Counted from the first letter of the stretch, positions 18,019 to 28,412 are shown. The stretch: 42,561 bases of DNA from Pseudomonas putida (GCF_028682635.1 NZ_JANHLK010000038.1:1-42561); one strand, 5' to 3'. The notes: a model not told the origin generated them from the sequence alone. Numbers and translations are program-made.

Positions 18019-19577
18019 CCGCCAAAGAGCAGAAGCGCCAACCCATATCCACCGGATCGGAATGGACGTTCGAGCTGATCCAGGCCTACGACCGTGAAAT
18101 CAGTCGTATTGCAGCTCGCTACGCGCTCGATACGTACCCTAACCAGATCGAAGTGATCACCGCTGAACAGATGATGGACGCCTACGCCTCCGTCGGTATG
18201 CCGCTGGGGTATCACCACTGGTCCTACGGCAAACATTTTCTCAGCACCGAAAAGTCCTACACACGCGGTCAGATGGGGCTGGCCTACGAAATCGTGATCA
18301 ACTCCGACCCGTGCATCGCCTACCTCATGGAGGAAAACACCATCTGCATGCAGGCGCTGGTGGTGGCGCATGCGTGCTACGGGCACAACAGCTTCTTCAA
18401 GGGCAATTACCTGTTCCGCACCTGGACCGATGCCAGCTCGATCATCGATTACCTGGTGTTCGCCAAGCAGTACATCATGCAGTGCGAAGAGCGCCATGGC
18501 ATCGATGCGGTCGAAGACTTGCTCGACTCCTGCCACGCATTGATGAACTACGGTGTTGATCGCTACAAACGTCCCTACCCTATTTCTGCCGAGGAAGAAC
18601 GACGCCGGCAAAAGGACCGGGAAGAACACCTGCAGAAGCAGATCAACGATCTGTGGCGCACCATTCCCAAAGGCGCAGACAAGTACAGCGACAAGGACAA
18701 CGCGCGCTTCCCCGCCGAACCGCAGGAGAACATCCTGTACTTCATCGAAAAACATGCGCCGCTGCTGGAGCCCTGGCAGCGGGAAATCGTGCGGATCGTA
18801 CGCAAGATCGCCCAGTATTTTTATCCTCAACGCCAGACCCAGGTCATGAACGAAGGCTGGGCCACATTCTGGCACTACACCCTGATGAACGACCTGTACG
18901 ACGAAGGCCTGGTGACCGACGGCTTCATGATGGAGTTCCTGACGTCCCACACCAGCGTGGTCTTCCAGCCTGGCTTCGACAGCCCCTATTACAGCGGTAT
19001 CAACCCCTACGCCCTGGGCTTTGCCATGTACCGCGACATACGGCGCATGTGCGAAGAACCTACTGAAGAGGATTACCGCTGGTTCCCGGACATTGCCGGC
19101 ACCGACTGGCTGGCAGCCATCAAGTTCGCCATGAGCAGCTTCAAGGATGAGAGTTTCATCCTGCAGTACCTTTCACCCAAAGTGATCCGCGACCTCAAGC
19201 TGTTCAGCATTCTCGATGACGACCAGAAAGACGATCTACTGGTACCGGCCATTCATGACGAAGGCGGTTATCGCATCATCCGTGAAACCCTGGCCGCCCA
19301 ATACAACCTGGGCAATCGCGAACCCAACGTGCAGATCTACAGCATCGACAGACGCGGCGACCGCTCTCTGACCCTGCGCCACCAGCAACACGACCGTAAA
19401 CCGCTGGGAGAGTCCACCGAGGAAGTGCTCAAGCACCTGCATCGCCTCTGGGGCTTTGATATTCACCTGGAAACCCTGCAGGGTGACCAGATCATGAAAA
19501 CCCACCATGTGCCACCGAGGGGCGAACACGCCGAAGGCGATTACGGCCGGCTGGACCTGGCTGTCATCCATTTGTGA
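18015..19577 (+). CDS. spoVR: SpoVR family protein (YcgB)
   Basis: A 520-aa SpoVR/YcgB protein. It has conserved blocks such as YDREISRIAARYALDTYPNQ, MPLGYHHWSYGKHF, VVAHACYGHNSFFKGNYLF and VMNEGWATFWHYTLM. The HACYGHNSFFK and NEGWATFWH segments look metalloprotein-like, but no activity is established. In Bacillus SpoVR affects spore cortex formation; in non-sporulating bacteria it is linked to PrkA/YeaH. It overlaps yeaH by 4 bp. It is 63 bp ahead of cca, which has its own GGAGG ribosome site. Confidence 0.95.
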   Translation: MTAKEQKRQPISTGSEWTFELIQAYDREISRIAARYALDTYPNQIEVITAEQMMDAYASVGMPLGYHHWSYGKHFLSTEKSYTRGQMGLAYEIVINSDPCIAYLMEENTICMQALVVAHACYGHNSFFKGNYLFRTWTDASSIIDYLVFAKQYIMQCEERHGIDAVEDLLDSCHALMNYGVDRYKRPYPISAEEERRRQKDREEHLQKQINDLWRTIPKGADKYSDKDNARFPAEPQENILYFIEKHAPLLEPWQREIVRIVRKIAQYFYPQRQTQVMNEGWATFWHYTLMNDLYDEGLVTDGFMMEFLTSHTSVVFQPGFDSPYYSGINPYALGFAMYRDIRRMCEEPTEEDYRWFPDIAGTDWLAAIKFAMSSFKDESFILQYLSPKVIRDLKLFSILDDDQKDDLLVPAIHDEGGYRIIRETLAAQYNLGNREPNVQIYSIDRRGDRSLTLRHQQHDRKPLGESTEEVLKHLHRLWGFDIHLETLQGDQIMKTHHVPPRGEHAEGDYGRLDLAVIHL

Positions 19578-19640
19578 TGCCGTTTATGCCTCCGAACGCT
19601 CGAAGCAAGGGTTATCCTGTCGAGCTAACGGAGGTTTTTC

Positions 19641-20864
19641 ATGCAGATTTATAAAGTTGGCGGCGCGGTACGCGATCGCCTGCTCGGCATAGCTGTCACC
19701 GATATCGACCGGGTGGTGGTTGGCGCGACCACTGAAGAGATGCTCGCCCAGGGTTATCGGCCTGTAGGCGCTGACTTTCCGGTGTTTCTTCATCCGAAAA
19801 CCGGCGAGGAATATGCCCTCGCCCGCACCGAACGCAAAAGCGGACGCGGTTATGGCGGGTTCACGTTCCACGCCAGCCCAGACGTGACCCTCGAAGAAGA
19901 CCTGATACGCCGCGACCTGACGATCAACGCGATGGCCGAAGACGATCAGCAGAACCTGACCGACCCCTACCACGGCCAGCGCGATCTCGAGGCCCGTGTA
20001 CTGCGCCACGTTTCCCCCGCGTTTGCCGAAGATCCGCTCAGGGTCTTGCGCGTTGCTCGCTTCGCCGCACGCTACGCCGAACTCGGCTTCACTGTCGCTC
20101 CCGAAACCCTCGATCTGATGCGCCAGCTCAGTGAGTCAGGCGAACTCCAGGCACTGACGGCTGAGCGCAGCTGGAAAGAAATCTCCCGCGCCCTGATGGA
20201 AAATCAGCCACAGGTGTTTATCGAGGTATTGCGCGCGTGTGGCGCGCTCGAAGTGCTGATGCCGGAAGTCGACGCACTGTTCGGCGTCCCGCAACCGGCA
20301 GCCCACCACCCGGAAATCGACACCGGCGCCCACACCCTGAGCGTGCTGCAGCAAGCGGCACAGCACAAACAACCGCTGACCGTGCGCTGGGCCTGCCTGC
20401 TGCATGACCTGGGTAAGGGGCTGACGCCAGAGGAGCAGTGGCCGCGTCACATTGCCCATGAGTCCAAAGGACTGAAGTTGATCAAAGCGGTCAACGAACG
20501 CTTCAAGGCACCGAGGGATTGCCAGGAGCTGGCGTTGCTGGTGGGCGAGTACCACACCCACGGTCATCGCGCACTGGAACTGAAACCATCGACCTTGCTG
20601 GAGCTACTGCAGAGCTTCGACGTTTACCGTCGGCCGCAGCGGTTCGAGGAATTCATCGCCGCTTGTGAGATGGATGCGCGAGGGCGGAAGGGGCTGGAGC
20701 AGAGAAGTTATCCACAGGCCGATTACCTGCGCGGGGCGGCGACGGTGGCGCGTAGCGTGGCGGTTCAGCCGTTGCTGGAGCAGGGATTCAAAGGGCCTGA
20801 GCTGGGCGAGGCAATCAAGCGTGAACGGCTCAAGGCGTTGAAAGCTTATAAGGAACAAGCCTAA
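19641..20864 (+). CDS. cca: Multifunctional CCA-adding tRNA nucleotidyltransferase
   Basis: A 407-aa enzyme that builds or repairs the 3' CCA of tRNAs. The class II nucleotidyltransferase head has GGAVRDRLLG, catalytic D21/D23 (TDID) and RRDLTINAMA. The C-terminal HD phosphohydrolase domain has H255-D256 in HDLGKGLTPEEQ, as in the E. coli enzyme with 2'-nucleotidase/phosphatase activities. Strong ribosome site GGAGG before ATG. It ends 10 bp before a REPIN hairpin and converges with folK. Confidence 0.96.
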   Translation: MQIYKVGGAVRDRLLGIAVTDIDRVVVGATTEEMLAQGYRPVGADFPVFLHPKTGEEYALARTERKSGRGYGGFTFHASPDVTLEEDLIRRDLTINAMAEDDQQNLTDPYHGQRDLEARVLRHVSPAFAEDPLRVLRVARFAARYAELGFTVAPETLDLMRQLSESGELQALTAERSWKEISRALMENQPQVFIEVLRACGALEVLMPEVDALFGVPQPAAHHPEIDTGAHTLSVLQQAAQHKQPLTVRWACLLHDLGKGLTPEEQWPRHIAHESKGLKLIKAVNERFKAPRDCQELALLVGEYHTHGHRALELKPSTLLELLQSFDVYRRPQRFEEFIAACEMDARGRKGLEQRSYPQADYLRGAATVARSVAVQPLLEQGFKGPELGEAIKRERLKALKAYKEQA

Positions 20865-20874
20865 GCAAGATCAC

Positions 20875-20948
20875 AAGATCGCAGCCTGCGGCAGCTCCTA
20901 CACAGGAATATGCGTTTCCATGTAGGAGCTGCCGCAGGCTGCGATCTT
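20875..20948. repeat. REPIN (inverted REP pair), probably also a bidirectional terminator
   Basis: Two perfectly complementary 28-nt arms, 20875-20902 and 20921-20948, separated by 18 nt. Each arm contains GCCTGCGGCAGCTCC or its complement. The pair lies between the convergent genes cca and folK. The + strand runs into TTTT right after the stem and the minus strand into a short run of T after its own, so it could terminate both genes. This REP sequence class differs from the ones at 34.9 and 41.4 kb. Confidence 0.9.
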
Positions 20949-20953
20949 TTGCT

Positions 20954-21472
20954 TTAAAGCAAATCGGACGGGGTTAATGGCTGCCCACGCCACTCAAATG
21001 CCACCGGCGCAAGCACTTGATCAATCTGCGCTTCGGCCCACAACGCGGCGAAACTTTTACCTACACCCGGGTGCACGCGATCCGGCGCAATCAGCGACAA
21101 CGGCCACAATACAAAGGCATTTTTAAGAATTTCCGCCCTCGGCAGTACCAGGCCATCGAAGTTGCCCACCAGGTCACCGAACAGCAACACGTCGATATCC
21201 AGAGGCAAACCTCGGCGATCAGGCGCGTAACGCCCATTATCGGCCTCAATGAACTTTAACCGGCGATCCAGCTCCATCAGCGGCAAGTCGGTACAGGCCG
21301 ACACCACGAAATTGAAGAACGGCCCGCTCTTGATCCCCACTGGCTGGCTTTCGAAGACCGCCGAGCAACGCATATCCACCAAAAAACCCGCCAGTGCTTC
21401 CAGGCCGGCCTGCAAATGGGTTTCGCGCTCGATATTGCTGCCGAGCCCGAGATATACCTGAGTCAGCGACAT
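20954..21472 (-). CDS. folK: HPPK, 6-hydroxymethyl-7,8-dihydropterin pyrophosphokinase FolK
   Basis: A 172-aa cytoplasmic folate enzyme. The family signatures are LGLGSNIERE near the N-terminus and the PPDK motif DRRGLPLDIDVLLFGD (about 86-101), whose Asp pair binds Mg-ATP. It transfers pyrophosphate from ATP to 6-hydroxymethyl-dihydropterin. Its start overlaps the end of folB by 10 bp, so folB-folK forms a two-gene folate operon supplying consecutive steps. Confidence 0.95.
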   Translation of the reverse strand: MSLTQVYLGLGSNIERETHLQAGLEALAGFLVDMRCSAVFESQPVGIKSGPFFNFVVSACTDLPLMELDRRLKFIEADNGRYAPDRRGLPLDIDVLLFGDLVGNFDGLVLPRAEILKNAFVLWPLSLIAPDRVHPGVGKSFAALWAEAQIDQVLAPVAFEWRGQPLTPSDLL

Positions 21473-21819
21473 CCGCGCTCGATCTCCACGCCCACGCCAC
21501 CGGTAGCGGCAGGAACCGCGCCTGGCTTGGTCAGTTTGAGGCGCATCCAGGTGATCTTGAATTCGCTCATCAGCACTTCAACCAGCCGCTCGGCAAAGGT
21601 CTCGACCAGCTGGAACTGCGCCTGCTCGGCAAAGGCCTGGATGCGCGACGAAACGCTCGCGTAATCCAGCGCCAGGGTCAGGTCATCGCCAGCGGCGGCC
21701 GGACGATTATCCCAGGCGAAACTCAGGTCAAGCCGCAAGCACTGTCGGATGCCTCGCTCCCAGTCATAGGCACCGATCACGGTGTCGACTTCCAGGCCCT
21801 CGATAAACACTCTGTCCAA
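21463..21819 (-). CDS. folB: Dihydroneopterin aldolase FolB
   Basis: A 118-aa enzyme with the FolB signature DRVFIEGLEVDTVIGAYDWER at the N-terminus and TKPGAVPAATGGVGVEIER at the C-terminus. It converts dihydroneopterin to 6-hydroxymethyl-dihydropterin, the FolK substrate. I choose the TTG at 21819 as start: GGAG lies eight bases upstream, and it begins exactly at the conserved (M)DRVF. An in-frame ATG at 21843 would add eight non-conserved residues and overlaps the ribosome site. It is divergent from plsY across a gap of about 75 bp. Confidence 0.93.
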   Translation of the reverse strand: MDRVFIEGLEVDTVIGAYDWERGIRQCLRLDLSFAWDNRPAAAGDDLTLALDYASVSSRIQAFAEQAQFQLVETFAERLVEVLMSEFKITWMRLKLTKPGAVPAATGGVGVEIERGCR

Positions 21820-21893
21820 GCACTTTTCTCCGCTACACGACAAGGGCGCAATGCGCCGTTAGAATCAGGGCGTCCTCGCCCGGAATAGTTAGC

Positions 21894-22463
21894 ATGTTTT
21901 GGTTACTGGCGACCCTCGCCTACCTGCTCGGCTCTCTGTCCTTCGCCATTTTGCTCAGCCGCCTGACCGGTACCCCCGATCCGCGAATGAGTGGCTCGGG
22001 CAATGCCGGCGCCACCAACATGTTGCGCCTGGCCGGCAAGAAACTCGCCATTCTGACCCTGCTCGGCGACCTCTGCAAAGGCCTGTTGCCCGTACTGATC
22101 GCCAGCCTCGCAGGCCTGTCACTGCAGGATCAGGCCTGGATCGGCGTTTGCGCCGTTATCGGTCACCTGTTCCCGCTGTACTTCCGCTTTCGCGGTGGCA
22201 AGGGTGTCGCCACCGCTGCCGGCATGCTGCTGGGGCTGTACCCGCCAGCAGCCTTGATGGCGGTCTGCGCCTGGCTGCTGACGTTCTACCTGACCCGTAC
22301 CAGCTCGCTGGCCGCCTTGATCGCCACGCCCCTGACCCTGCCACTGCTGGCCTGGCAAGAACCGGCAGCGCTGCTGCCCATGTGCGCCCTGTCCGCAATG
22401 ATCGTCTGGCGCCACCGGGGCAATCTACGCGACCTGTTTGCCGGGCGCGAACGGCATTTTTAG
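21894..22463 (+). CDS. plsY: Glycerol-3-phosphate acyltransferase PlsY
   Basis: A 189-aa integral inner-membrane protein with about five hydrophobic helices (for example FWLLATLAYLLGSLSFAILL at the N-terminus). The catalytic loops are GSGNAGATNMLR (about 37-48) and RFRGGKGVATAAG (about 98-110). It moves an acyl group from acyl-phosphate (made by PlsX) to glycerol-3-phosphate, the first committed phospholipid step. It is convergent with tsaD (23-bp gap). Confidence 0.95.
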   Translation: MFWLLATLAYLLGSLSFAILLSRLTGTPDPRMSGSGNAGATNMLRLAGKKLAILTLLGDLCKGLLPVLIASLAGLSLQDQAWIGVCAVIGHLFPLYFRFRGGKGVATAAGMLLGLYPPAALMAVCAWLLTFYLTRTSSLAALIATPLTLPLLAWQEPAALLPMCALSAMIVWRHRGNLRDLFAGRERHF

Positions 22464-22486
22464 CAGCCAGCCATGAGCGCCGCTCA

Positions 22487-23512
22487 TCACAGGGGCGACA
22501 ACTGCTCCATCGGCCACCGCGCCTGCACACTGATCGCCAGGCTTTCCTGCTGGCCAGCCTGCAGGCGCTGGCAACCGGCAAACGCAATCATGGCGCCGTT
22601 ATCGGTGCAGAACTGCGGACGGGCGTAAAAAACATCGCCCTTCAGGTCGCCGAGCATTTTTTCCAGGGAGGAGCGAAGCGCCTTGTTGGCACTGACGCCT
22701 CCAGCGATCACCAGGCGCTTCATGCCAGCCGCTTTCAGGGCGCGCTTGCACTTGATGGTCAAAGTCTCCACCACGGCCTGCTGGAACGCCAGCGAGATGT
22801 CGCAACGGGCTTGCTCACCGTCGTCTCCGGCACTCACACACTGCTGCCAGGTGTTCAGGGCGAAGGTTTTCAAGCCGCTGAAGCTGAAGTCCAGCCCAGG
22901 GCGGTCGCACATCGGACGCGGGAAAACGAAACGTCCTGCAACGCCCTGCTCGGCCAGCCGAGCGATTTCCGGGCCACCCGGATAATTGAGCCCCATCATC
23001 TTCGCGGTCTTGTCGAAGGCCTCGCCTGCGGCGTCATCCAAGGTTTCGCCCAGCAGCGTGTACTGACCGATTCCGTCGACCTGAACCAACTGTGTATGAC
23101 CACCCGACACCAACAAAGCGACGAACGGAAATTCCGGCGGCTGAGACTCCAGCATCGGCGCCAGCAAATGGCCTTCCATGTGGTGCACGCCCAGCGCTGG
23201 AATGCCCCAGGCAAAGGCCAGCGCCTGGGCACAGGAAGCACCCACCAGCAATGCACCGACCAGGCCGGGGCCCGCGGTATAAGCGATGGCGTCGATCTCG
23301 GTCGGCACGCAGTCGGCTTCGGCCAACACCTGACGAATCAAGGGCAGCATGCGCTTGACGTGGTCACGCGAGGCCAGCTCCGGCACTACGCCACCATAGG
23401 CGCGGTGCAGGTCGATCTGGCTGAACAGCGCGTCGGCCAACAGACCGCGTTCACTGTCGTAAAGCGCGACACCGGTTTCGTCGCAAGAGGTTTCTAATCC
23501 CAGTACTAGCAT
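22487..23512 (-). CDS. tsaD: tRNA N6-threonylcarbamoyladenosine synthase subunit TsaD
   Basis: A 341-aa ASKHA-fold (Kae1/Qri7) protein. The metal-binding HxxxH is H111-H115 in VHHMEGHLL. The N-terminal phosphate loop is LGLETSCDETGVALYD, and SGGHTQLVQV and FSGLKTFALN are further family blocks. With TsaB, TsaC and TsaE it makes t6A at position 37 of ANN-decoding tRNAs. It is divergent from rpsU; this tsaD/rpsU divergence next to dnaG and rpoD is conserved in gammaproteobacteria. Confidence 0.96.
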   Translation of the reverse strand: MLVLGLETSCDETGVALYDSERGLLADALFSQIDLHRAYGGVVPELASRDHVKRMLPLIRQVLAEADCVPTEIDAIAYTAGPGLVGALLVGASCAQALAFAWGIPALGVHHMEGHLLAPMLESQPPEFPFVALLVSGGHTQLVQVDGIGQYTLLGETLDDAAGEAFDKTAKMMGLNYPGGPEIARLAEQGVAGRFVFPRPMCDRPGLDFSFSGLKTFALNTWQQCVSAGDDGEQARCDISLAFQQAVVETLTIKCKRALKAAGMKRLVIAGGVSANKALRSSLEKMLGDLKGDVFYARPQFCTDNGAMIAFAGCQRLQAGQQESLAISVQARWPMEQLSPL

Positions 23513-23526
23513 GGGTTTGCGCCTTG

Positions 23527-23555
23527 TTTAGGCTGAATTCGAAGGCGCGCATAAT
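23527..23555 (+). promoter_or_regulatory. Candidate sigma70 promoter of rpsU-dnaG-rpoD
   Basis: The -10-like CATAAT (23550-23555, 5/6 match) is spaced 17 bp from a weak -35 TTTAGG (23527-23532). Transcription would start near 23562 and give rpsU a leader of about 150 nt. This is pattern reading only. Confidence 0.4.
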
Positions 23556-23617
23556 AGTCGCCGCGTGATGCCCCGACCAGCGGTTTTCGATCAGAGGCTT
23601 TGCATTCCGTGCGATGA

Positions 23618-23687
23618 GGGGTTAACATCCGCAACCCTTAAAAACCGACGTCTTCAAGTGCTCTTTTGCCGCGAGGATGTTGACCCC
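23618..23687 (+). promoter_or_regulatory. Long-range stem in the rpsU 5' leader
   Basis: GGGGTTAACATCC (23618-23630) pairs over 13 positions with GGATGTTGACCCC (23675-23687), counting one U-G wobble, and encloses a loop of 44 nt. A competing small hairpin (GGGTT 23619-23623 with AACCC 23633-23637) would use the same left arm, so two mutually exclusive folds are possible. The right arm ends 24 nt before the rpsU ATG. It may be a regulatory leader for the operon; no known family was recognised. Confidence 0.45.
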
Positions 23688-23711
23688 GGTAATGAATGAA
23701 GGTAGCTCTGG

Positions 23712-23927
23712 ATGCCAGCCGTCAAAGTAAAAGAGAACGAACCCTTCGACGTAGCTCTGCGTCGTTTCAAGCGCTCCTGCGAAAAAGCCGGTGTACTGGC
23801 TGAAGTTCGTAGCCGCGAATTTTACGAGAAGCCAACTTCTGAGCGTAAGCGCAAAGCAGCAGCCGCTGTTAAGCGTCACGCCAAGAAAGTTCAGCGCGAA
23901 CAGCGCCGCGCCGTTCGCCTGTACTAA
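23712..23927 (+). CDS. rpsU: 30S ribosomal protein bS21
   Basis: A 71-aa highly basic protein, full family length. It has the bS21 hallmark [21 protein letters not shown] and the Lys/Arg-rich C-terminus [20 protein letters not shown]. It binds the 30S platform near the anti-Shine-Dalgarno region and aids initiation. It is the first gene of the macromolecular-synthesis operon with dnaG and rpoD. Confidence 0.97.
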
Positions 23928-23957
23928 TACACAGACGATCGTAGCAAGCTTCTGCCA

Positions 23958-23978
23958 AGCCCGGCTTCACGCCGGGCT
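23958..23978 (+). terminator. Hairpin after rpsU (partial terminator or processing site)
   Basis: AGCCCGGC pairs with GCCGGGCT around a 5-nt loop, 30 bp after the rpsU stop. The T-content after it is poor (AATGGCATTT), so it is probably a leaky terminator or RNA-stability stem. That fits an operon in which S21 must greatly outnumber primase, as in E. coli. Confidence 0.55.
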
Positions 23979-24407
23979 AATGGCATTTGCGTAAAACGCT
24001 TGATGCTTCACCGTCGAAGCCGCAGACGCGACCGAGACAAATCTGCTTCACTGCGTCAGACCTGGCTCTTTTGCCAGCGGTGCACGTCTTTTCTGACGAG
24101 CCTTTCAAGGCTACTGACGAGCACACCCACTGATTCCTCTCACGACGATCAGCCCAAGGCACCTGTTTGCGTGCCGAAAAAGAGCTATCCGAGACCCTTG
24201 ACGGGCGCAGCCGGATTCAGCGCAACACTTTCAAACAGTCGAATACTGATGAGTAGTAACGTCAGTGGATTTTCGGCAGATACACTTCCCGACAGCGATT
24301 ATGCAGGCGATACCGGTCGAGCAGCACATTTTGCGTGCCTCAAGCAATGACCCGCGCTCAGCTACCCTTCGCTTCGGTTCCTTTTCAGCGCAGACGACGA
24401 GAACGCC
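23979..24407 (+). other. Long non-coding rpsU-dnaG spacer
   Basis: Together with the hairpin above, the gap from the rpsU stop to dnaG is 480 bp, with no gene I can support. A + strand open frame at 24000-24350 has a Ser/Arg-rich sequence resembling no family I know and no ribosome site. P. aeruginosa has a YqeY/GatB-like gene here; none is seen in this window. The spacer has a direct repeat CTGACGAGC (24093-24101 and 24114-24122) flanking a small AGCCT-TTCA-AGGCT hairpin, and another stem CTGGC/GCCAG (24062-24077). No clear promoter for dnaG was found. Confidence 0.5.
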
Positions 24408-26375
24408 ATGGCCGGGCTGATTCCCCAGAGCTTCATTGACGACCTTCTGAACCGCACCGACATCGTCGACGTGGTCAGCTCGCGCCTGCAACTGAAAAAG
24501 GCCGGCAAGAACCATACGGCCTGTTGCCCGTTCCACAAAGAGAAAACACCCTCTTTCAGCGTGAGCCCCGACAAGCAGTTCTATTACTGTTTCGGCTGCG
24601 GCGCTGGCGGTAACGCCCTGGGTTTCATCATGGACCACGACAACCTGGACTTCCCCCAGGCTGTCGAAGAACTGGCCAAGGCCGCCGGGATGGAAATCCC
24701 CCGGGAAGAAAGCGGGCGCCCGCACAAGCCGCGCCAGCCCACCGATTCGCCGCTGTACCCGTTGCTTACGGCCGCCGCCGACTTCTATCGCCAGGCCCTG
24801 AAAAGCCATCCGGCGCGCAAAGCCGCAGTGGACTACCTGAAAGGTCGCGGGCTGACCGGTGAAATCGCCCGGGACTTCGGCCTCGGTTTTGCGCCACCTG
24901 GCTGGGACAACCTGTTCAAGCACTTGAGCAGCGACACCCTGCAACAAAAAGCCATGATCGATGCCGGCCTGCTGATCGAAAACGCCGAAACCGGCAAACG
25001 CTACGACCGCTTTCGTGATCGCGTGATGTTCCCGATCCGCGACAGTCGCGGGCGCATCATCGCGTTTGGCGGCCGGGTGCTGGGCGACGACAAGCCCAAG
25101 TACCTCAACTCGCCGGAAACCCCGGTCTTCCATAAAGGCCAGGAACTCTACGGCCTGTACGAAGCGCGCAAGAACAACCGCAACCTCGACGAAATCATCG
25201 TCGTCGAGGGCTACATGGACGTCATCGCCCTCGCCCAGCAAGGCTTGCGCAATGCCGTCGCGACCCTGGGCACCGCCACCAGCGAAGAGCACATGAAACG
25301 GCTGTTTCGCGTCGTGCCCAGCGTGCTGTTCTGCTTCGACGGCGACCAGGCCGGCCGCAACGCCGCCTGGCGAGCCCTCGAAGCCACGCTGTCGAGCCTG
25401 CAGGATGGCCGTCGCGCGCGATTCCTGTTCCTGCCCGAAGGCGAAGACCCGGACACCCTGGTCCGCTCCGAAGGCACCGACGCCTTCCGCGCACGCATCA
25501 ACCAGCACGCGCAGCCATTGGCCGATTATTTTTTCCAGCAACTGACGGAAGAAGCCGACCCGCGCTCACTCGAAGGCAAGGCCCACATGGCCACCCTGGC
25601 AGCACCGCTGATCGACAAAGTGCCAGGGGCCAACCTGCGCATCCTGATGCGCCAGCGCCTCAGCGAAATCACCGGCCTGAGCGGGGAAGCCGTCAGTCAG
25701 CTGGTGCAAAGCGCTCCGCAAGAAGCGCCACCGGCCTACGATCCGGGCATCGATTACGACGCGATGCCCGACTACAGCGACTATCATCAGCCGCAATCGC
25801 AGGAAATGTACGTACCGCAGCAGGAATGGACGCCGAAGAAACCCGGCGCAGGCGGCAAGAAATGGGACAAGAAGCCGTGGGACAAGAACGGCAAGCGGGG
25901 TGGTGATCGCGATCAACCCCGCGCGCCCAGGGTGCCGGCGGCCGTAGAGCCTCCGACGCTCGCCGCGTTGCGCACGCTGCTCCACCACCCGCAACTGGCC
26001 GAAAAAGTCGAGGATGCCGGGCATTTTGCCGCCGAGGACCACACCAACACGCAACTGCTGGTGGCGCTGCTCGAAGCCGTACAGAAGAATCCCAAGCTAA
26101 ACTCATTTCAGTTGATTGCGCGCTGGCACGGCACGGAGCAAGGACGTTTGCTCAAGGCGCTGGCGGAAAAGGAATGGCTGATTGACGGAGATAACCTTGA
26201 ACAACAGTTTTTCGACACCATTACTAGCTTGTCAGCCCGCCAACGCGAGCGAAATCTGGAACAACTGCTCAGGAAAGCCCGACAAAGCGAGCTGAGCACA
26301 GAAGAGAAAAACCAACTGCGCGACCTATTAAGTCGCAATGTTTCCGCATCAAGCCCGACCTCAACTGGCGCGTGA
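24408..26375 (+). CDS. dnaG: DNA primase DnaG
   Basis: A 655-aa primase. The N-terminal CHC2 zinc finger has ligands C40, H43, C61 and C64. The catalytic core begins around 115, and the TOPRIM domain has the acidic EGYMDVIALAQQG and FDGDQAG motifs. A Pro/Lys/Gly-rich linker (about 455-510, KKPGAGGKKWDKKPWDKNGKR) leads to the C-terminal DnaB-binding helical domain. It synthesises RNA primers at the replication fork. It lies between rpsU and rpoD in the classic operon. Confidence 0.97.
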   Translation: MAGLIPQSFIDDLLNRTDIVDVVSSRLQLKKAGKNHTACCPFHKEKTPSFSVSPDKQFYYCFGCGAGGNALGFIMDHDNLDFPQAVEELAKAAGMEIPREESGRPHKPRQPTDSPLYPLLTAAADFYRQALKSHPARKAAVDYLKGRGLTGEIARDFGLGFAPPGWDNLFKHLSSDTLQQKAMIDAGLLIENAETGKRYDRFRDRVMFPIRDSRGRIIAFGGRVLGDDKPKYLNSPETPVFHKGQELYGLYEARKNNRNLDEIIVVEGYMDVIALAQQGLRNAVATLGTATSEEHMKRLFRVVPSVLFCFDGDQAGRNAAWRALEATLSSLQDGRRARFLFLPEGEDPDTLVRSEGTDAFRARINQHAQPLADYFFQQLTEEADPRSLEGKAHMATLAAPLIDKVPGANLRILMRQRLSEITGLSGEAVSQLVQSAPQEAPPAYDPGIDYDAMPDYSDYHQPQSQEMYVPQQEWTPKKPGAGGKKWDKKPWDKNGKRGGDRDQPRAPRVPAAVEPPTLAALRTLLHHPQLAEKVEDAGHFAAEDHTNTQLLVALLEAVQKNPKLNSFQLIARWHGTEQGRLLKALAEKEWLIDGDNLEQQFFDTITSLSARQRERNLEQLLRKARQSELSTEEKNQLRDLLSRNVSASSPTSTGA

Positions 26376-26395
26376 GGTCATAGCTCAGGTATAAT
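26357..26395 (+). promoter_or_regulatory. Palindrome plus perfect -10 box between dnaG and rpoD
   Basis: GACCTCA (26357-26363) and TGAGGTC (26373-26379) form a 7-bp stem that spans the dnaG stop codon (TGA at 26373-26375). Eleven bases later there is a perfect TATAAT (26390-26395). No good -35 is visible 16-18 bp upstream. A separate internal rpoD promoter, as known in E. coli, is plausible. The palindrome could be an operator or an mRNA stem. Confidence 0.4.
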
Positions 26396-26442
26396 CCTCG
26401 GCTTGTTTTTTGCCCGCCAAGACCTTCAGTGGATAGGGTGTT

Positions 26443-28290
<1,848 letters not shown>

Positions 28291-28296
28291 CACCAG

Positions 28297-28326
28297 AACC
28301 CCCGGCCCAGGCCGGGGGTTTTGTTT
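28297..28326 (+). terminator. Rho-independent terminator of rpoD
   Basis: A perfect 10-bp stem AACCCCCGGC / GCCGGGGGTT with loop CCAG, followed by TTTGTTTT. It is positioned directly after the rpoD stop and ends the rpsU-dnaG-rpoD operon. Confidence 0.93.
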
Positions 28327-28412
28327 TGTGCAGATTAAATCCCCCGCACCACCCCACCCGCCGTTTTGCCCGTCTACACTCGAAACATTCCCCGAGCCAT
28401 AACGAGACCGTT

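Noticed and set aside
24000..24350. Possible 116-aa gene in the rpsU-dnaG spacer
   Set aside because: Ser/Arg-rich composition, no ribosome site, no family resemblance and no similarity to YqeY.
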